Assembly (NCBI RefSeq): GCF_001907245.1
Contig: NZ_MQSU01000003.1
Location: 372,001-436,000 of the forward strand
DNA length: 64,000 bases
Origin: Boudabousia liubingyangii
GTDB lineage: Bacteria; Actinomycetota; Actinomycetes; Actinomycetales; Actinomycetaceae
Reading direction: 5' to 3'
Part shown: positions 42,318-51,999 of the stretch, piece by piece
Position numbering within the stretch: position 1 is the first letter of the stretch
Layout: every line of letters starts with the position of its first letter
Made by a program: the position numbers and the translations under genes
Notes under the pieces: model-generated
The model's input: the letters and a program-made list of their open reading frames with translations, nothing else
Told to the model about the DNA's origin: nothing
Database searches by the model: none

Positions 42318-43078
42318 CAGTCGCTCAGGAAAGCGCCCACCAGAGCCAGCCCAAAATCCTCATTAAACTGGGCAAATCCCTGGGCTTCCTGGAGGGCTTT
42401 CTGACGGATCGCGGCCACCTGCGGAGCTTGCTTGCCGGCCTTAAAGGCAGTCTTAGCTACCCAGGTGGCCAACTTCTGTGCCGTAACCTCCGGATGGTGC
42501 TGGAACGCCAATAGGGAACCCAAACGCCAAGTATGGTTCGGGCACTTTGCCGAGGCCGCCAACAAAGTAGCCCCCTCGGGCAACTCCACTACCGCATCGT
42601 CATGAGAAACCGGCACCCGGGGAGCCTGCCGCATCGCCAACTTAGCGGAACCAGACCGCAAAGCCGGGCCCAACCAGCGGTCATCCTTCGCACCCGGACG
42701 CAAAATATACTTGACCATACCTTCCTCGCCCTGGCCCTCAGCCGGGCAAGCACACTGGCCGCCAAAAGCCTCAGCTGCAATCTGAGCGCCTAAACAAATC
42801 GCCAAAACCGGAACCTCAGCGGCCACAGCCTGACGCAAGAACTCTGCCAAGTCCGTAACCCAAGGATTCTGGTCGCCACTGTGCGCGCTCATCGTCCCAC
42901 CCAGGACCACCACGCCCCGGACCTGATCCGAAAAGGCGGGCACGCCCTCGGCGCTCAAAGAAACCTCACGAAGTTCCCAATCAACCGGGCCCTTATCAGC
43001 CGCGAAAGTACGAATCCAGCCGGGAACCTGACCGCCATCAACCTCCGGGTCCGGACGCAAAATCAAAATCTCAGACAT
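42314..43078 (-). CDS. Class I glutamine amidotransferase-like protein (paralog 2)
   Basis: A 254-residue paralog of the 38049-38795 protein. Cys95 in VPVLAICLGAQIAAEAFGG is the nucleophile and QHHPE supplies the His and Glu. It is the third gene of a minus-strand unit ung, SGNH hydrolase, amidotransferase, nine bases after the hydrolase stop, with AAGGAG before the ATG. Its acceptor is unknown. Removal of gamma-glutamyl groups or amido transfer to a partner are both possible. Confidence 0.82.
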   Translation of the reverse strand: MSEILILRPDPEVDGGQVPGWIRTFAADKGPVDWELREVSLSAEGVPAFSDQVRGVVVLGGTMSAHSGDQNPWVTDLAEFLRQAVAAEVPVLAICLGAQIAAEAFGGQCACPAEGQGEEGMVKYILRPGAKDDRWLGPALRSGSAKLAMRQAPRVPVSHDDAVVELPEGATLLAASAKCPNHTWRLGSLLAFQHHPEVTAQKLATWVAKTAFKAGKQAPQVAAIRQKALQEAQGFAQFNEDFGLALVGAFLSDC

Positions 43079-43087
43079 AAAAACTCC

Positions 43088-44053
43088 TTAGTACGCGCTG
43101 ACTGACAAAAGTTCTGGACGCTTAGCCAAAATCCGATCCCCACTGGAACGGCCCCGCAGATGACGGCCCACCCACGGAAGAAAATCACGCCGCACCCAAG
43201 CTAGGTCATCCTGCCAAGTCGGTTCGGTTTCCGCCCAGCCCTCCGGCACCGCCTGCCAAACCGGCACATCGGTCGGAATCGGGACCTCACCTGGGCCCAA
43301 AGTGCGTTCATGATCCGGCACGAACTCCCAGCCCAGCGCATTCAAAGCCCCACGAGAAAGCACCTCATGGCCAGTGGGAGTCAAATGAATCCGGTCCGCG
43401 GCCCACGCCGGCCAAGTCCGCAAAGCCGCCAAACCCCACTGATCAATAACAAAGACGTTGGGGTAGCGCCGCGCAATCGACCAAATATGGGAGTTCAAAA
43501 TAGCGTTCGGGCCCCTAGTTTTCTCAATCAGTCCGCCGTCAGCAGCGTTCGAACTAGTACACAGAATCACCGCTGCGCCGGCCTGTAAACACTGCTGAAC
43601 CCCCGACTCTAGGAGGGCCGCCAGTCGGTCCGGAGTTGACTTCGGCCGCAGCAGGTCATTGCCGCCACCAACCAGCGAAACCACCGTGGGCTCAAGCTCC
43701 AAGGCTCTAGGAAGCTGCTCTTCGATAATCGGGGCTAGTAGCTTCCCCCGGATAGCTAGGTTGGCGTACTGGGTTTCCGGTAGGCCCGCCTGGGTGCGAA
43801 TCCCAGAAAACTTCGCGGCCAAACGATCTGTCCAACCGCGGAACCGACCATTGGCACCCGGATCCATTAGCCCCTCAGAGAAGGAATCGCCAATGGCCAC
43901 GTAACGTGCCATCGCTTCGGCTGGCAGGGCAGCGGGCACCCCAGCTTCCTGGCGCACCCGATATTCGGCCGAGGACGCTACCACCGGCTGTTCTTTGGCG
44001 GCCGGTTTTTCCTTGCCCAGATGACGATTTTGGCGATTTTTCCTGGTGGACAT
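43088..44053 (-). CDS. SGNH/GDSL-family hydrolase
   Basis: A 321-residue hydrolase with the Ser in YVAIGDSFSEGL (near 56-65), the Asn block in VSLVGGGNDLLRPKS (near 130) and Asp/His in DRIHLTPTGHEVLSRGALNAL (near 228). These four blocks define SGNH esterases. No signal peptide is seen; the N terminus is basic (MSTRKNRQNRHLGKEK), so it is probably cytosolic. The start is ATG 44053, two bases after the ung stop, with the GGAG inside ung as ribosome binding site. Likely substrates are acyl or acetyl esters. Confidence 0.85.
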   Translation of the reverse strand: MSTRKNRQNRHLGKEKPAAKEQPVVASSAEYRVRQEAGVPAALPAEAMARYVAIGDSFSEGLMDPGANGRFRGWTDRLAAKFSGIRTQAGLPETQYANLAIRGKLLAPIIEEQLPRALELEPTVVSLVGGGNDLLRPKSTPDRLAALLESGVQQCLQAGAAVILCTSSNAADGGLIEKTRGPNAILNSHIWSIARRYPNVFVIDQWGLAALRTWPAWAADRIHLTPTGHEVLSRGALNALGWEFVPDHERTLGPGEVPIPTDVPVWQAVPEGWAETEPTWQDDLAWVRRDFLPWVGRHLRGRSSGDRILAKRPELLSVSAY

Positions 44054-44055
44054 GA

Positions 44056-44727
44056 TTACGGCAATCTCCAATCGATGGGCCGTTGACCGCGCTGGGTCAA
44101 AATCTGATTAATCTGTGAAAAAGGCCTAGAACCGAAGAAGCCACGACGGGCCGACAGGGGAGAGGGATGCGGGGCGCAAACCTGCGGGCACCGGTCCAAG
44201 TGCACGCCCAAAGCCTGCGCCGGGCGACCCCACAGTACCGCCACCGGCGGAACCTCTAAACCGTTAAGGATTTCTAAAGCGGCCCCGGTGAACTCTTGCC
44301 AACCTAGGCGATCGTGTCCCTTCGCCTGTCCTTCCGGGACGGTCAAAATCGTGTTGAGTAGCATGACGCCCTGATCGGCCCAGGGGCGCAGGTCCCCACT
44401 GCTTGGGTAGGGGAGTCCCAGATCGTCCTGTAGTTCTTGGTAAATATTTCTGAGCGAACGAGGTAGCTCCACCCCGGGCCGGACAGAGAAACTTAGCCCC
44501 ATGGCATGGCCTGCCGTCGGGTAGGGGTCCTGACCCAGAATCAGGACTTTGACGTCTGAAAGGGGCCTAGAGAAAGCCGCAAAAATATCGTCCGAGGGCG
44601 GGAAAACTACCTCGCCCTGGGCCTTACGTTCCCGGACGCGCGCTAAGACCTGTTCTAGCTGGGGTAGCGCAGGGAGTAGCGCCGTGGCCCACTGGGGGTC
44701 AAAGCCGGGCGGGAAAGAGGCATTCAT
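44056..44727 (-). CDS. ung: Uracil-DNA glycosylase
   Basis: A 223-residue family 1 enzyme. It has the catalytic Asp67 in LILGQDPYPTAGHAMGLSFS, LLNTILTVPEGQAKGH, and His187 in HPSPLSARRGFFGSRPFSQIN. It removes uracil from DNA, the first step of base excision repair. The frame is open far upstream across the divergent gene, so ATG 44727 (MNASFPPGFD) is chosen by family length; ATG 44772 is an alternative. It leads an operon with the hydrolase and amidotransferase genes. Confidence 0.95.
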   Translation of the reverse strand: MNASFPPGFDPQWATALLPALPQLEQVLARVRERKAQGEVVFPPSDDIFAAFSRPLSDVKVLILGQDPYPTAGHAMGLSFSVRPGVELPRSLRNIYQELQDDLGLPYPSSGDLRPWADQGVMLLNTILTVPEGQAKGHDRLGWQEFTGAALEILNGLEVPPVAVLWGRPAQALGVHLDRCPQVCAPHPSPLSARRGFFGSRPFSQINQILTQRGQRPIDWRLP

Positions 44728-44807
44728 GGGCCTTATTCTAACGGTCTTTTTTGTCACTCCGCGCGTCGCCATGGGCTTTGCGGGCTGCTTTGACGTAGCC
44801 TTAGGGT

Positions 44808-45419
44808 GTGAGTAAGACAAATTATGAGCCTGACGAATTTGACGAAGCCGCACAGAACGGTCCTCGTGGAGTCCACCGTGCCCCCGAACCCTGGTGGCGC
44901 TGGATGGTCCCCTTCCTAGTAGTGCTATTGCTAGTGCCGATCGTGGCCTGGGGCAGCATGTACCTACTAACCAACAACGGGGCAGACCTACCGTCCCGTC
45001 TGAAGCCGTCAACCGCAGAGTCCACCGTCAGTGCGACTACTGAAGCAGCTCCGAGTGCTGAAGCCCCCAAGGCCGATGAACCGGCCAAACCGGTTGAAGC
45101 CACCCAGGAAGCCACCGAAGAAAAGCCCGCAGCTGACAAGGCCAACGCCGATATCGTGGTCCTAAACGGAGCCAGTGTTAACGGCCTAGCTGCCTCTGTA
45201 GTTGCCAAGCTCAAGGACGCCGGCTTCAAGGAAGGCACCGCCGCTAACGCCAACGGCTGGGCCTCTAAGACCTCCGTTGTCTACTACCCGTCAGATGAGT
45301 ACAAGGCACTAGCTGAAGAAGCTGCTAAGACCCTAGGGATCGAAGAGGTTAAGTCTTACCCTGAAGCTCCCAATAAGAAGGGCATCACCGTACTTCTGCG
45401 CAAGGACTACCGTCAGTAA
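44808..45419 (+). CDS. Membrane-anchored LytR_C domain protein
   Basis: A 203-residue protein. A cytosolic acidic head (about 1-30) precedes one membrane helix (34-55, MVPFLVVLLLVPIVAWGSMY), an Ala/Glu/Pro/Lys linker (60-110), and a C-terminal LytR_C domain (about 115-203, DIVVLNGASVNGLAASVVAKL). The domain often accompanies LytR-CpsA-Psr cell wall ligases, but no such enzyme is fused or adjacent. The GTG at 44808 lies six bases after TAGCCT and lacks a good ribosome binding site, so the mRNA may be leaderless. Confidence 0.85.
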   Translation: MSKTNYEPDEFDEAAQNGPRGVHRAPEPWWRWMVPFLVVLLLVPIVAWGSMYLLTNNGADLPSRLKPSTAESTVSATTEAAPSAEAPKADEPAKPVEATQEATEEKPAADKANADIVVLNGASVNGLAASVVAKLKDAGFKEGTAANANGWASKTSVVYYPSDEYKALAEEAAKTLGIEEVKSYPEAPNKKGITVLLRKDYRQ

Positions 45420-45456
45420 AAGCACGGGTCCCAACAAAGCACAAAGCTAAAAGCTG

Positions 45457-45490
45457 GCGCTCCACCGAAAAGGTGGGGCGCTTTGCTTTT
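45457..45490 (+). terminator. Rho-independent terminator of the LytR_C gene
   Basis: GCGCTCCACC (45457-45466) pairs with GGTGGGGCGC (45472-45481) with one wobble pair and a five-base loop, followed by TTTGCTTTT. Confidence 0.8.
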
Positions 45491-45528
45491 CGCCCACAGG
45501 TGAGGTTATCCCCAAGAGGCCCAAAAAG

Positions 45529-45555
45529 TTTGCACTCTGGGCTTGAGAGTGCCAA
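45529..45555 (+). promoter_or_regulatory. CIRCE element 1 (HrcA operator) upstream of groEL
   Basis: TTTGCACTC, nine bases, GAGTGCCAA. This matches the CIRCE consensus TTAGCACTC-N9-GAGTGCTAA with one mismatch in each half. HrcA represses at such sites. Confidence 0.9.
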
Positions 45556-45562
45556 ACTTTCT

Positions 45563-45589
45563 TTAGCACTCGAAGCCTATGAGTGATAA
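45563..45589 (+). promoter_or_regulatory. CIRCE element 2 upstream of groEL
   Basis: TTAGCACTC, nine bases, GAGTGATAA. The left half is perfect and the right half has one mismatch. It starts eight bases after element 1. Confidence 0.9.
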
Positions 45590-45679
45590 AAACCAAGGCG
45601 TAAACGTGAGATTTACGAGCTTATGGGAAATGAACATGAGTTTCTAAATCGTCCGTCGCGGGCACGTAAACGCCGCTGA

Positions 45680-47341
<1,662 letters not shown>

Positions 47342-47398
47342 GCCGACCAGCTCAGCTAAACCCAAACGCTGCACCCTAATCGGGTAACACGTAAAGCC

Positions 47399-47441
47399 AG
47401 AGGGACGGTCCCGCGGAGAAATCCGCTAAGACCGTCCCTCT
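47399..47441 (+). terminator. Rho-independent terminator of groEL
   Basis: AGAGGGACGGTC (47399-47410) pairs with GACCGTCCCTCT (47430-47441), with an inner GCGGA/TCCGC stem. Confidence 0.85.
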
Positions 47442-47481
47442 TGCTATGCCCGCAAAAAGCAGGAAAAGTAGTTCCTAAACG

Positions 47482-47772
47482 TTAGAAGGAGAAGAGCGAA
47501 TGAGCTTGAGATTCTGCGTCGGCGTAGGTCTGTGCCGCCAGCATCATGCGCTTAGAAAGATCCTCTAAAGCCTGATCAACCTGAGCCTGAACCGCCTGCC
47601 ATTGAGAAACAGACTGGGCAAAAGCCACTTGGGCGGCACCTTGCCAGTTATTCTGCAAAGACTGAAGCTGAGCAATGATGCTCTGCACCTCTGCCCGAAT
47701 TTGAGCGCCAGCTGCACTGGTTGCCGAACTAGCGGCCGAAATCTGGGCTGAATCAACATTAAAAGCACTCAC
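47482..47772 (-). CDS. WXG100 (ESAT-6-like) family protein
   Basis: A 96-residue helical hairpin protein of WXG100 size. The turn has W43-Q44-G45 in NNWQGAAQ. The C-terminal helix has Y83ADAE87, matching the YxxxD/E secretion signal. WXG100 proteins leave the cell through type VII secretion, often as dimers. No second WXG100 gene and no EccC, EccB or EccD gene is in the window. The start is GTG 47772, with GGAGG seven bases upstream. Codon use is like its neighbours. Confidence 0.85.
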   Translation of the reverse strand: MSAFNVDSAQISAASSATSAAGAQIRAEVQSIIAQLQSLQNNWQGAAQVAFAQSVSQWQAVQAQVDQALEDLSKRMMLAAQTYADAESQAHSLFSF

Positions 47773-47880
47773 TGTGCACCTCCGAAGGTAAGAAATAATT
47801 ACCTAACCAGAGTGCCCGTAGGCCGGCTATAAAAAGTTCGCAGCGCCCTCGTAATGTGGAAAAGGCGAAACGGGGAAAAG

Positions 47881-49539
47881 TTACTTGGTATCTTCTTCCG
47901 GCGGAGTCATCTGCGGGATACCCGGGGCCAGATCGCGACTCAACTTCAAAGCACGCATCTGGGCCGTATCCAAACAATCGTCCGCATACTCAAGCGTAGA
48001 GGTAATCAAAGCACGGGAATCTTCCTCATCATCCTCATCTGGTTCACCCAGATTACGACGGCGAGGAACCTCCGGAGTGTCTTCCTTCGGCTCTTCCTCG
48101 GCCTCAGTTTCCTGGCGCTCTTCAAGGTCTTCAACCTCTTCCAGCTCAGCCAGTTTCGCAAGCTGATCCTCAGAGGGGACATGACGCAGATCAATACCCT
48201 GTACCGGGGTCGCGGATTCTTGATCCACCGTCGGTACCGGGGCTTCAGAGGCTACCTGGGCGGCAGCGGCGGCTCCCACGGAAAGCTGGTCATTCGCTCC
48301 CTGCTCTTTGACGGAAGCAGAATCAAAATAGGATTCATCCTCAAGTCCCGAACGTAAGGAATCGCCATCAGAAGGAGCCTCAGAAGAATCCCCGACAGGA
48401 AGCTCGCCAGAAACCGGCTCCGGTTCGCGAAGTGCCAGGTCCTGCTCAATATCGGTCATCTCCAAAGAGGAAGCGGCTACCGAACCAGAAGTCACCGGAA
48501 TCTCATCGGTGACAGCCTCCGGCTCGCGCACCTTAACTGGGGCCGAATCATCCAAGGCTGAATCAGCTTGGGTCGAATCAGCCGAGGCCGGGGTACTTGA
48601 GGGTGAATCCGTACCAGTTAGGGAAGCAGTGGCCGTAACCGAAGCTGAATCCTCACTGTCAGAAGTAAAAGAACCTCCCTCAGAAGTGCTAAAGGAAGCC
48701 ATAGGGTGGTGGCCCAACTGGCCCTCTTGGGGGTCGGTAACGGCGACGGCCGCAACGGGGCGGGCCAACGGGTCAGAAAGCTCGTCCGAAGGATCCCCGG
48801 AAGGAGTGGGCAGATGAGCCTCAGCGATCTGCTCAGAGACTTCCTCGGGAGCGAAAGATTCAAGTTTCGTGCGGACCTTGGCCAGTTCCGCCTCAAGGTT
48901 TTCTTTGGCACGATCTTCCCACTGGGTACCAAGGGGAGAAACGAATAGGGGACGGCGGGCCAGCAAGTGCTCAATAATGACGGCTCTAGCGGCGTAGAAA
49001 CGAGGAGCGGGAATATGCGCATATTCCTCGGCAATTGCCTCAGTGTATTTGCGGTAGTCCTGCGGGGGAGCGGCCAGCATGGAAAGCTCCGCATCGACCA
49101 GCACCGAAGCGTCAGTGTCATCTTCGGGGGCCTGGTGCTTACCGAGGGTCATAATGAGGGAGGCAATACGTTCAGTATTTTCTTCCGGTACGCCCAACTC
49201 GGTTAGGTCCGCTACCGCGAAATCGGCCGAGGGGGCCATGACCTCTCCCGCTTCACCCGAATAGGCTTCCGATTCAGCAGTGTTAAAGACCGCGCCATGG
49301 TACCAAGCGGCCATGCGGAGCATTTCAGGATTGTGGGAAGCGGAAATAATTTCATCCAGGGAGGCCAAGGTATTAATCAAGTGCCTTTGGTTGTGGAAGA
49401 TGCGTTCGGGTGCGGACCAGCGCTCGATTAAGGCTCGGCAATGTTCCACCAGCGTGTCTTTATCCGCCGTTGCGCCGATAGCCTGCGCTGAACGAACATA
49501 CGCAGATACCAACCACTGTGGTGCGTCACTGACGCCCAT
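47881..49539 (-). CDS. Degenerate HD-domain protein with a long acidic disordered tail
   Basis: A 552-residue protein. Residues about 1-215 follow the COG4339-type HD phosphohydrolase pattern: HNQRHLINTL (49-58), AAWYHGAVF (77-85), KHQAPEDDTDASVLVDAELSML, and AIAEEY...RAVIIEHLLARRPLFVSPLG. The family HD pair reads His81-Gly82 here, so a metal ligand is missing. Residues about 225-552 are Ser/Glu/Asp/Pro-rich and probably disordered. The start is ATG 49539 with AAAGG eight bases upstream. It may be a non-catalytic binding or scaffold protein; that is inference. The gene is monocistronic. Confidence 0.7.
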   Translation of the reverse strand: MGVSDAPQWLVSAYVRSAQAIGATADKDTLVEHCRALIERWSAPERIFHNQRHLINTLASLDEIISASHNPEMLRMAAWYHGAVFNTAESEAYSGEAGEVMAPSADFAVADLTELGVPEENTERIASLIMTLGKHQAPEDDTDASVLVDAELSMLAAPPQDYRKYTEAIAEEYAHIPAPRFYAARAVIIEHLLARRPLFVSPLGTQWEDRAKENLEAELAKVRTKLESFAPEEVSEQIAEAHLPTPSGDPSDELSDPLARPVAAVAVTDPQEGQLGHHPMASFSTSEGGSFTSDSEDSASVTATASLTGTDSPSSTPASADSTQADSALDDSAPVKVREPEAVTDEIPVTSGSVAASSLEMTDIEQDLALREPEPVSGELPVGDSSEAPSDGDSLRSGLEDESYFDSASVKEQGANDQLSVGAAAAAQVASEAPVPTVDQESATPVQGIDLRHVPSEDQLAKLAELEEVEDLEERQETEAEEEPKEDTPEVPRRRNLGEPDEDDEEDSRALITSTLEYADDCLDTAQMRALKLSRDLAPGIPQMTPPEEDTK

Positions 49540-49795
49540 AACTGACACCTTTCGTTGCCTACAGACCAGACCATCTTAAGCCGGTTAGCGACTACATGCA
49601 GAACCTAGCACCCCAAATAAGTGAAAGCGGTCACTAGAAACGTTAACATAGTGGAAGAAAAATGCCCAAAGGCCCAGAGAAGAACTACTCTCTAAAGTAA
49701 AGATTCAAACGGAACCTAGAGAAAAACATAGCGCGCCCTATGCCACCCAGATGGGCCCGGCAGTGGCACTTATCCAAACCCATAAAGGAATCAAA
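49540..49795. other. Divergent intergenic region
   Basis: These 256 bases separate the HD-like gene from the PH-domain pair. They are A-rich and should hold both promoters, but no convincing -35/-10 pair was found on either strand. No RNA gene or hairpin was recognised. Confidence 0.4.
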
Positions 49796-50305
49796 ATGAC
49801 CCAGAAGGGGATCCTGAAGCACCTAGACCTGGACTATCAGCCAGTTTCTCCCGAACTTACCAAAGTTCGTTTGCTGGTGGCGGTGTTCTGGACTCTACTG
49901 CCGGTTGCGATATTGCAGGTCCTAGCTTGGCTTTTCACCCCTCGTTTTGGGCTGTGGTTTTGGATTCTAATGGCGGTCAGCCTAGTCTTCATCGGGATTC
50001 TTCTATGGCTACTGTGGTTGATTCCCCGGCAGGTGCGCGCCCTGGGCTACACGCTCACGGAAACCGAACTGTACCTAAAACGTGGCGTCATGTTCCAGCG
50101 AGTTACGGTAGTACCCTATGGTCGAATCCAGTACGTGGACCTTTCCCAAGGCCCCATCAATCGCCATTATGGCCTGGCGAAGGTAGAGCTTAATACGGCC
50201 TCGGCTACTAGTGACGCGACGGTCCCGGGACTACCAAAGGCGGAAGCGACCCAGATTCGCCAGCGTCTTTCCCAGTACGCAGAAAACCAGATGGCGGGTA
50301 TCTGA
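49796..50305 (+). CDS. PH domain-containing membrane protein (YdbS-like)
   Basis: A 169-residue protein. Two membrane helices (about 25-47 and 53-75) are followed by a bacterial PH domain (bPH2, formerly DUF304) with YTLTETELYLKRGVMFQRVTVVPYGRIQYVDLSQGPINRHYGLA. The start is ATG 49796 with AAAGGAA. Its TGA overlaps the next gene's ATG as TGATG. This pairs with the YdbS/YdbT arrangement of Bacillus, whose role is not well defined (membrane or bacteriocin stress). Confidence 0.85.
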   Translation: MTQKGILKHLDLDYQPVSPELTKVRLLVAVFWTLLPVAILQVLAWLFTPRFGLWFWILMAVSLVFIGILLWLLWLIPRQVRALGYTLTETELYLKRGVMFQRVTVVPYGRIQYVDLSQGPINRHYGLAKVELNTASATSDATVPGLPKAEATQIRQRLSQYAENQMAGI

Positions 50306-51948
50306 TGATCGAAAACGATCCGGATCGCAACTGGCAGAAGGTCCACTGGATCTCTCCGCTAGCCCGCACGGGTAGCTTCCTGGTGCTAATCCTGACTTTC
50401 CTTATCTATCAGCAGCGTGAACTGCTGGTCCAGCTCTATCAACTTCTTAGCACTTCTGATGGCCGCACCTTCCAGATCGCACTCTGGAGCACTATCGGAG
50501 GCATTCTGGGCGTGCTACTGCTGTTCCTGATCTATTCCTATCTGGCTTGGCGGCGCATGGGCTATGCGCTGGAGGGGGACAGCGTCCATTTCCGCAGCGG
50601 CATCATTTTCCGTAATGAACGCCAGATCCGTTACTCCCGGATTCAGGCGGTGGACATTACGCGCCCGCTGCTTTCCCGCCCGCTGGGTCTGGGCGTCCTA
50701 GATATCGAGGCCGCCGGAGACGGGGATTCCCATATTTCTATCGCCTACTTGAAGGTGGATCAGCTGGCGGATCTGCGCACGCAAGTACTTACCCTTTCCG
50801 AGGGCGCACAGGCCGCCCCGGGGCAGGCTCAAGCCGGCCCGGCTCAAGCCAACCAAGCCCGTATCGACCAGGCTAGCATCGACCAGGTCCAGCCCGATCC
50901 CGAGGCCGCCCGAACCCTTCCCGCCGCCACCTTGGAAACAGCGGCTCCCGTCGCGGGAATTCGTACCGTGACAGGCCGTGGCCTAGCCCGGGATGAACAA
51001 GAAATTGGCTTCTATCGATTGCCCGTAAAACGCCTACTAAAAACCATCGCGCTCAGTTTGACCTTCATAATCGCCCTGATTATGACTATCGCGATCATCG
51101 TGATGCTGGTACTCAGCTACGTGATCCCCGAACGACAGCTTGTCTTCCGCGGTATCCTAGTCGGCCTCTTGCCCTTCTGGCTGCCTTACTTGAATGCCCT
51201 GTGGAAAACCTTCAACACGCACTACCACTTCATGGCGAATGTCGGAGTCAAAGGACTGCGCCTGCATCAGGGCTTTACCAAGACTGAAAACCAGACCCTG
51301 CCGCCCGGGAAAGTCCACGGCATTGAACTCAAGCAGCCCTTCCTCTGGCGACTAGGTGGCTGGTGGGACCTGCACCTGAGCGTCGCCGGCTTCTCCCGCG
51401 GGGAAAACACCCAGGCCTCCCTAGGGCTAGTGCCGCTAGCGCCAGCTGCCACCCTCGAAGAAATCCACCGGACCCTGAACCTGCTAGTGGGGGACCAGCC
51501 CATTAGCGACCCCGAAAAATTCTGGCATGACGCCCTCTACGGCTCTAGGGAAGAACCCAGCCAGTTCGAGGTCGCCCCGGCCGCCTCTCGCATCTTCGAC
51601 TGGTTTAGCTTCCGCCGCAACGCCCTATTCCTAAACGAACAGATCGTGGTCCTGCGTACCGGCTGGCTCAACCGCCGGGTAGGGATCCTCTTTGTGGAAC
51701 ACATCCAGGGGCAGTACCTAGCGCAGGGCCCCTGGCAGCGCCGCCGCGAACTGGGGACCATCCAGTTCGCTACCGTCGCCCGTGGAGCTACCGCCCGCAA
51801 GGCTAAGAACTTCGGGGCCGAGCAGTGCGCCCGCTGGTCCGGGCAGATCCTAGAACGCGCCATGGGACCGCGCCGTACCGGGATTGCGAATCTATGGCAC
51901 CAAAAAGCCCTTGAAATGGAAGCCCAAGCACCTAAGGGTGAGCATTAA
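50305..51948 (+). CDS. Multi-PH-domain membrane protein (YdbT-like)
   Basis: A 547-residue protein with repeated modules of two membrane helices plus a bPH2 domain. Helices lie near 22-42 and 58-80, with a PH domain at about 88-160 (VHFRSGIIFRNERQIRYSRIQAVDI). A Gln/Ala/Pro linker follows (168-225), then helices at about 250-300, a second PH domain (about 305-400) and a third PH-like domain (about 425-525, IVVLRTGWLNRRVGILFVEHIQ). It is translationally coupled to the preceding PH protein. The two probably form a membrane complex; the ligand is unknown. Confidence 0.85.
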   Translation: MIENDPDRNWQKVHWISPLARTGSFLVLILTFLIYQQRELLVQLYQLLSTSDGRTFQIALWSTIGGILGVLLLFLIYSYLAWRRMGYALEGDSVHFRSGIIFRNERQIRYSRIQAVDITRPLLSRPLGLGVLDIEAAGDGDSHISIAYLKVDQLADLRTQVLTLSEGAQAAPGQAQAGPAQANQARIDQASIDQVQPDPEAARTLPAATLETAAPVAGIRTVTGRGLARDEQEIGFYRLPVKRLLKTIALSLTFIIALIMTIAIIVMLVLSYVIPERQLVFRGILVGLLPFWLPYLNALWKTFNTHYHFMANVGVKGLRLHQGFTKTENQTLPPGKVHGIELKQPFLWRLGGWWDLHLSVAGFSRGENTQASLGLVPLAPAATLEEIHRTLNLLVGDQPISDPEKFWHDALYGSREEPSQFEVAPAASRIFDWFSFRRNALFLNEQIVVLRTGWLNRRVGILFVEHIQGQYLAQGPWQRRRELGTIQFATVARGATARKAKNFGAEQCARWSGQILERAMGPRRTGIANLWHQKALEMEAQAPKGEH

Positions 51949-51986
51949 GACTAAATAAAAACCTACCAAAACCCACTCTGAGCAGG

Positions 51987-51992
51987 TAGGAT
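51987..51992 (+). promoter_or_regulatory. -10 box of panC, leaderless layout
   Basis: TAGGAT ends seven bases before the GTG at 52000, the same box and spacing as before the queuosine transporter gene. It also overlaps the right arm of a weak CCTACC/GGTAGG inverted repeat (51962-51967, 51985-51990). Confidence 0.45.
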
Positions 51993-51999
51993 AAAGGCC

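Noticed and set aside
44728-45012. N-terminal extension of ung up to 45012
   Set aside because: It overlaps the divergent LytR_C gene and adds about 95 residues not found in uracil-DNA glycosylases.
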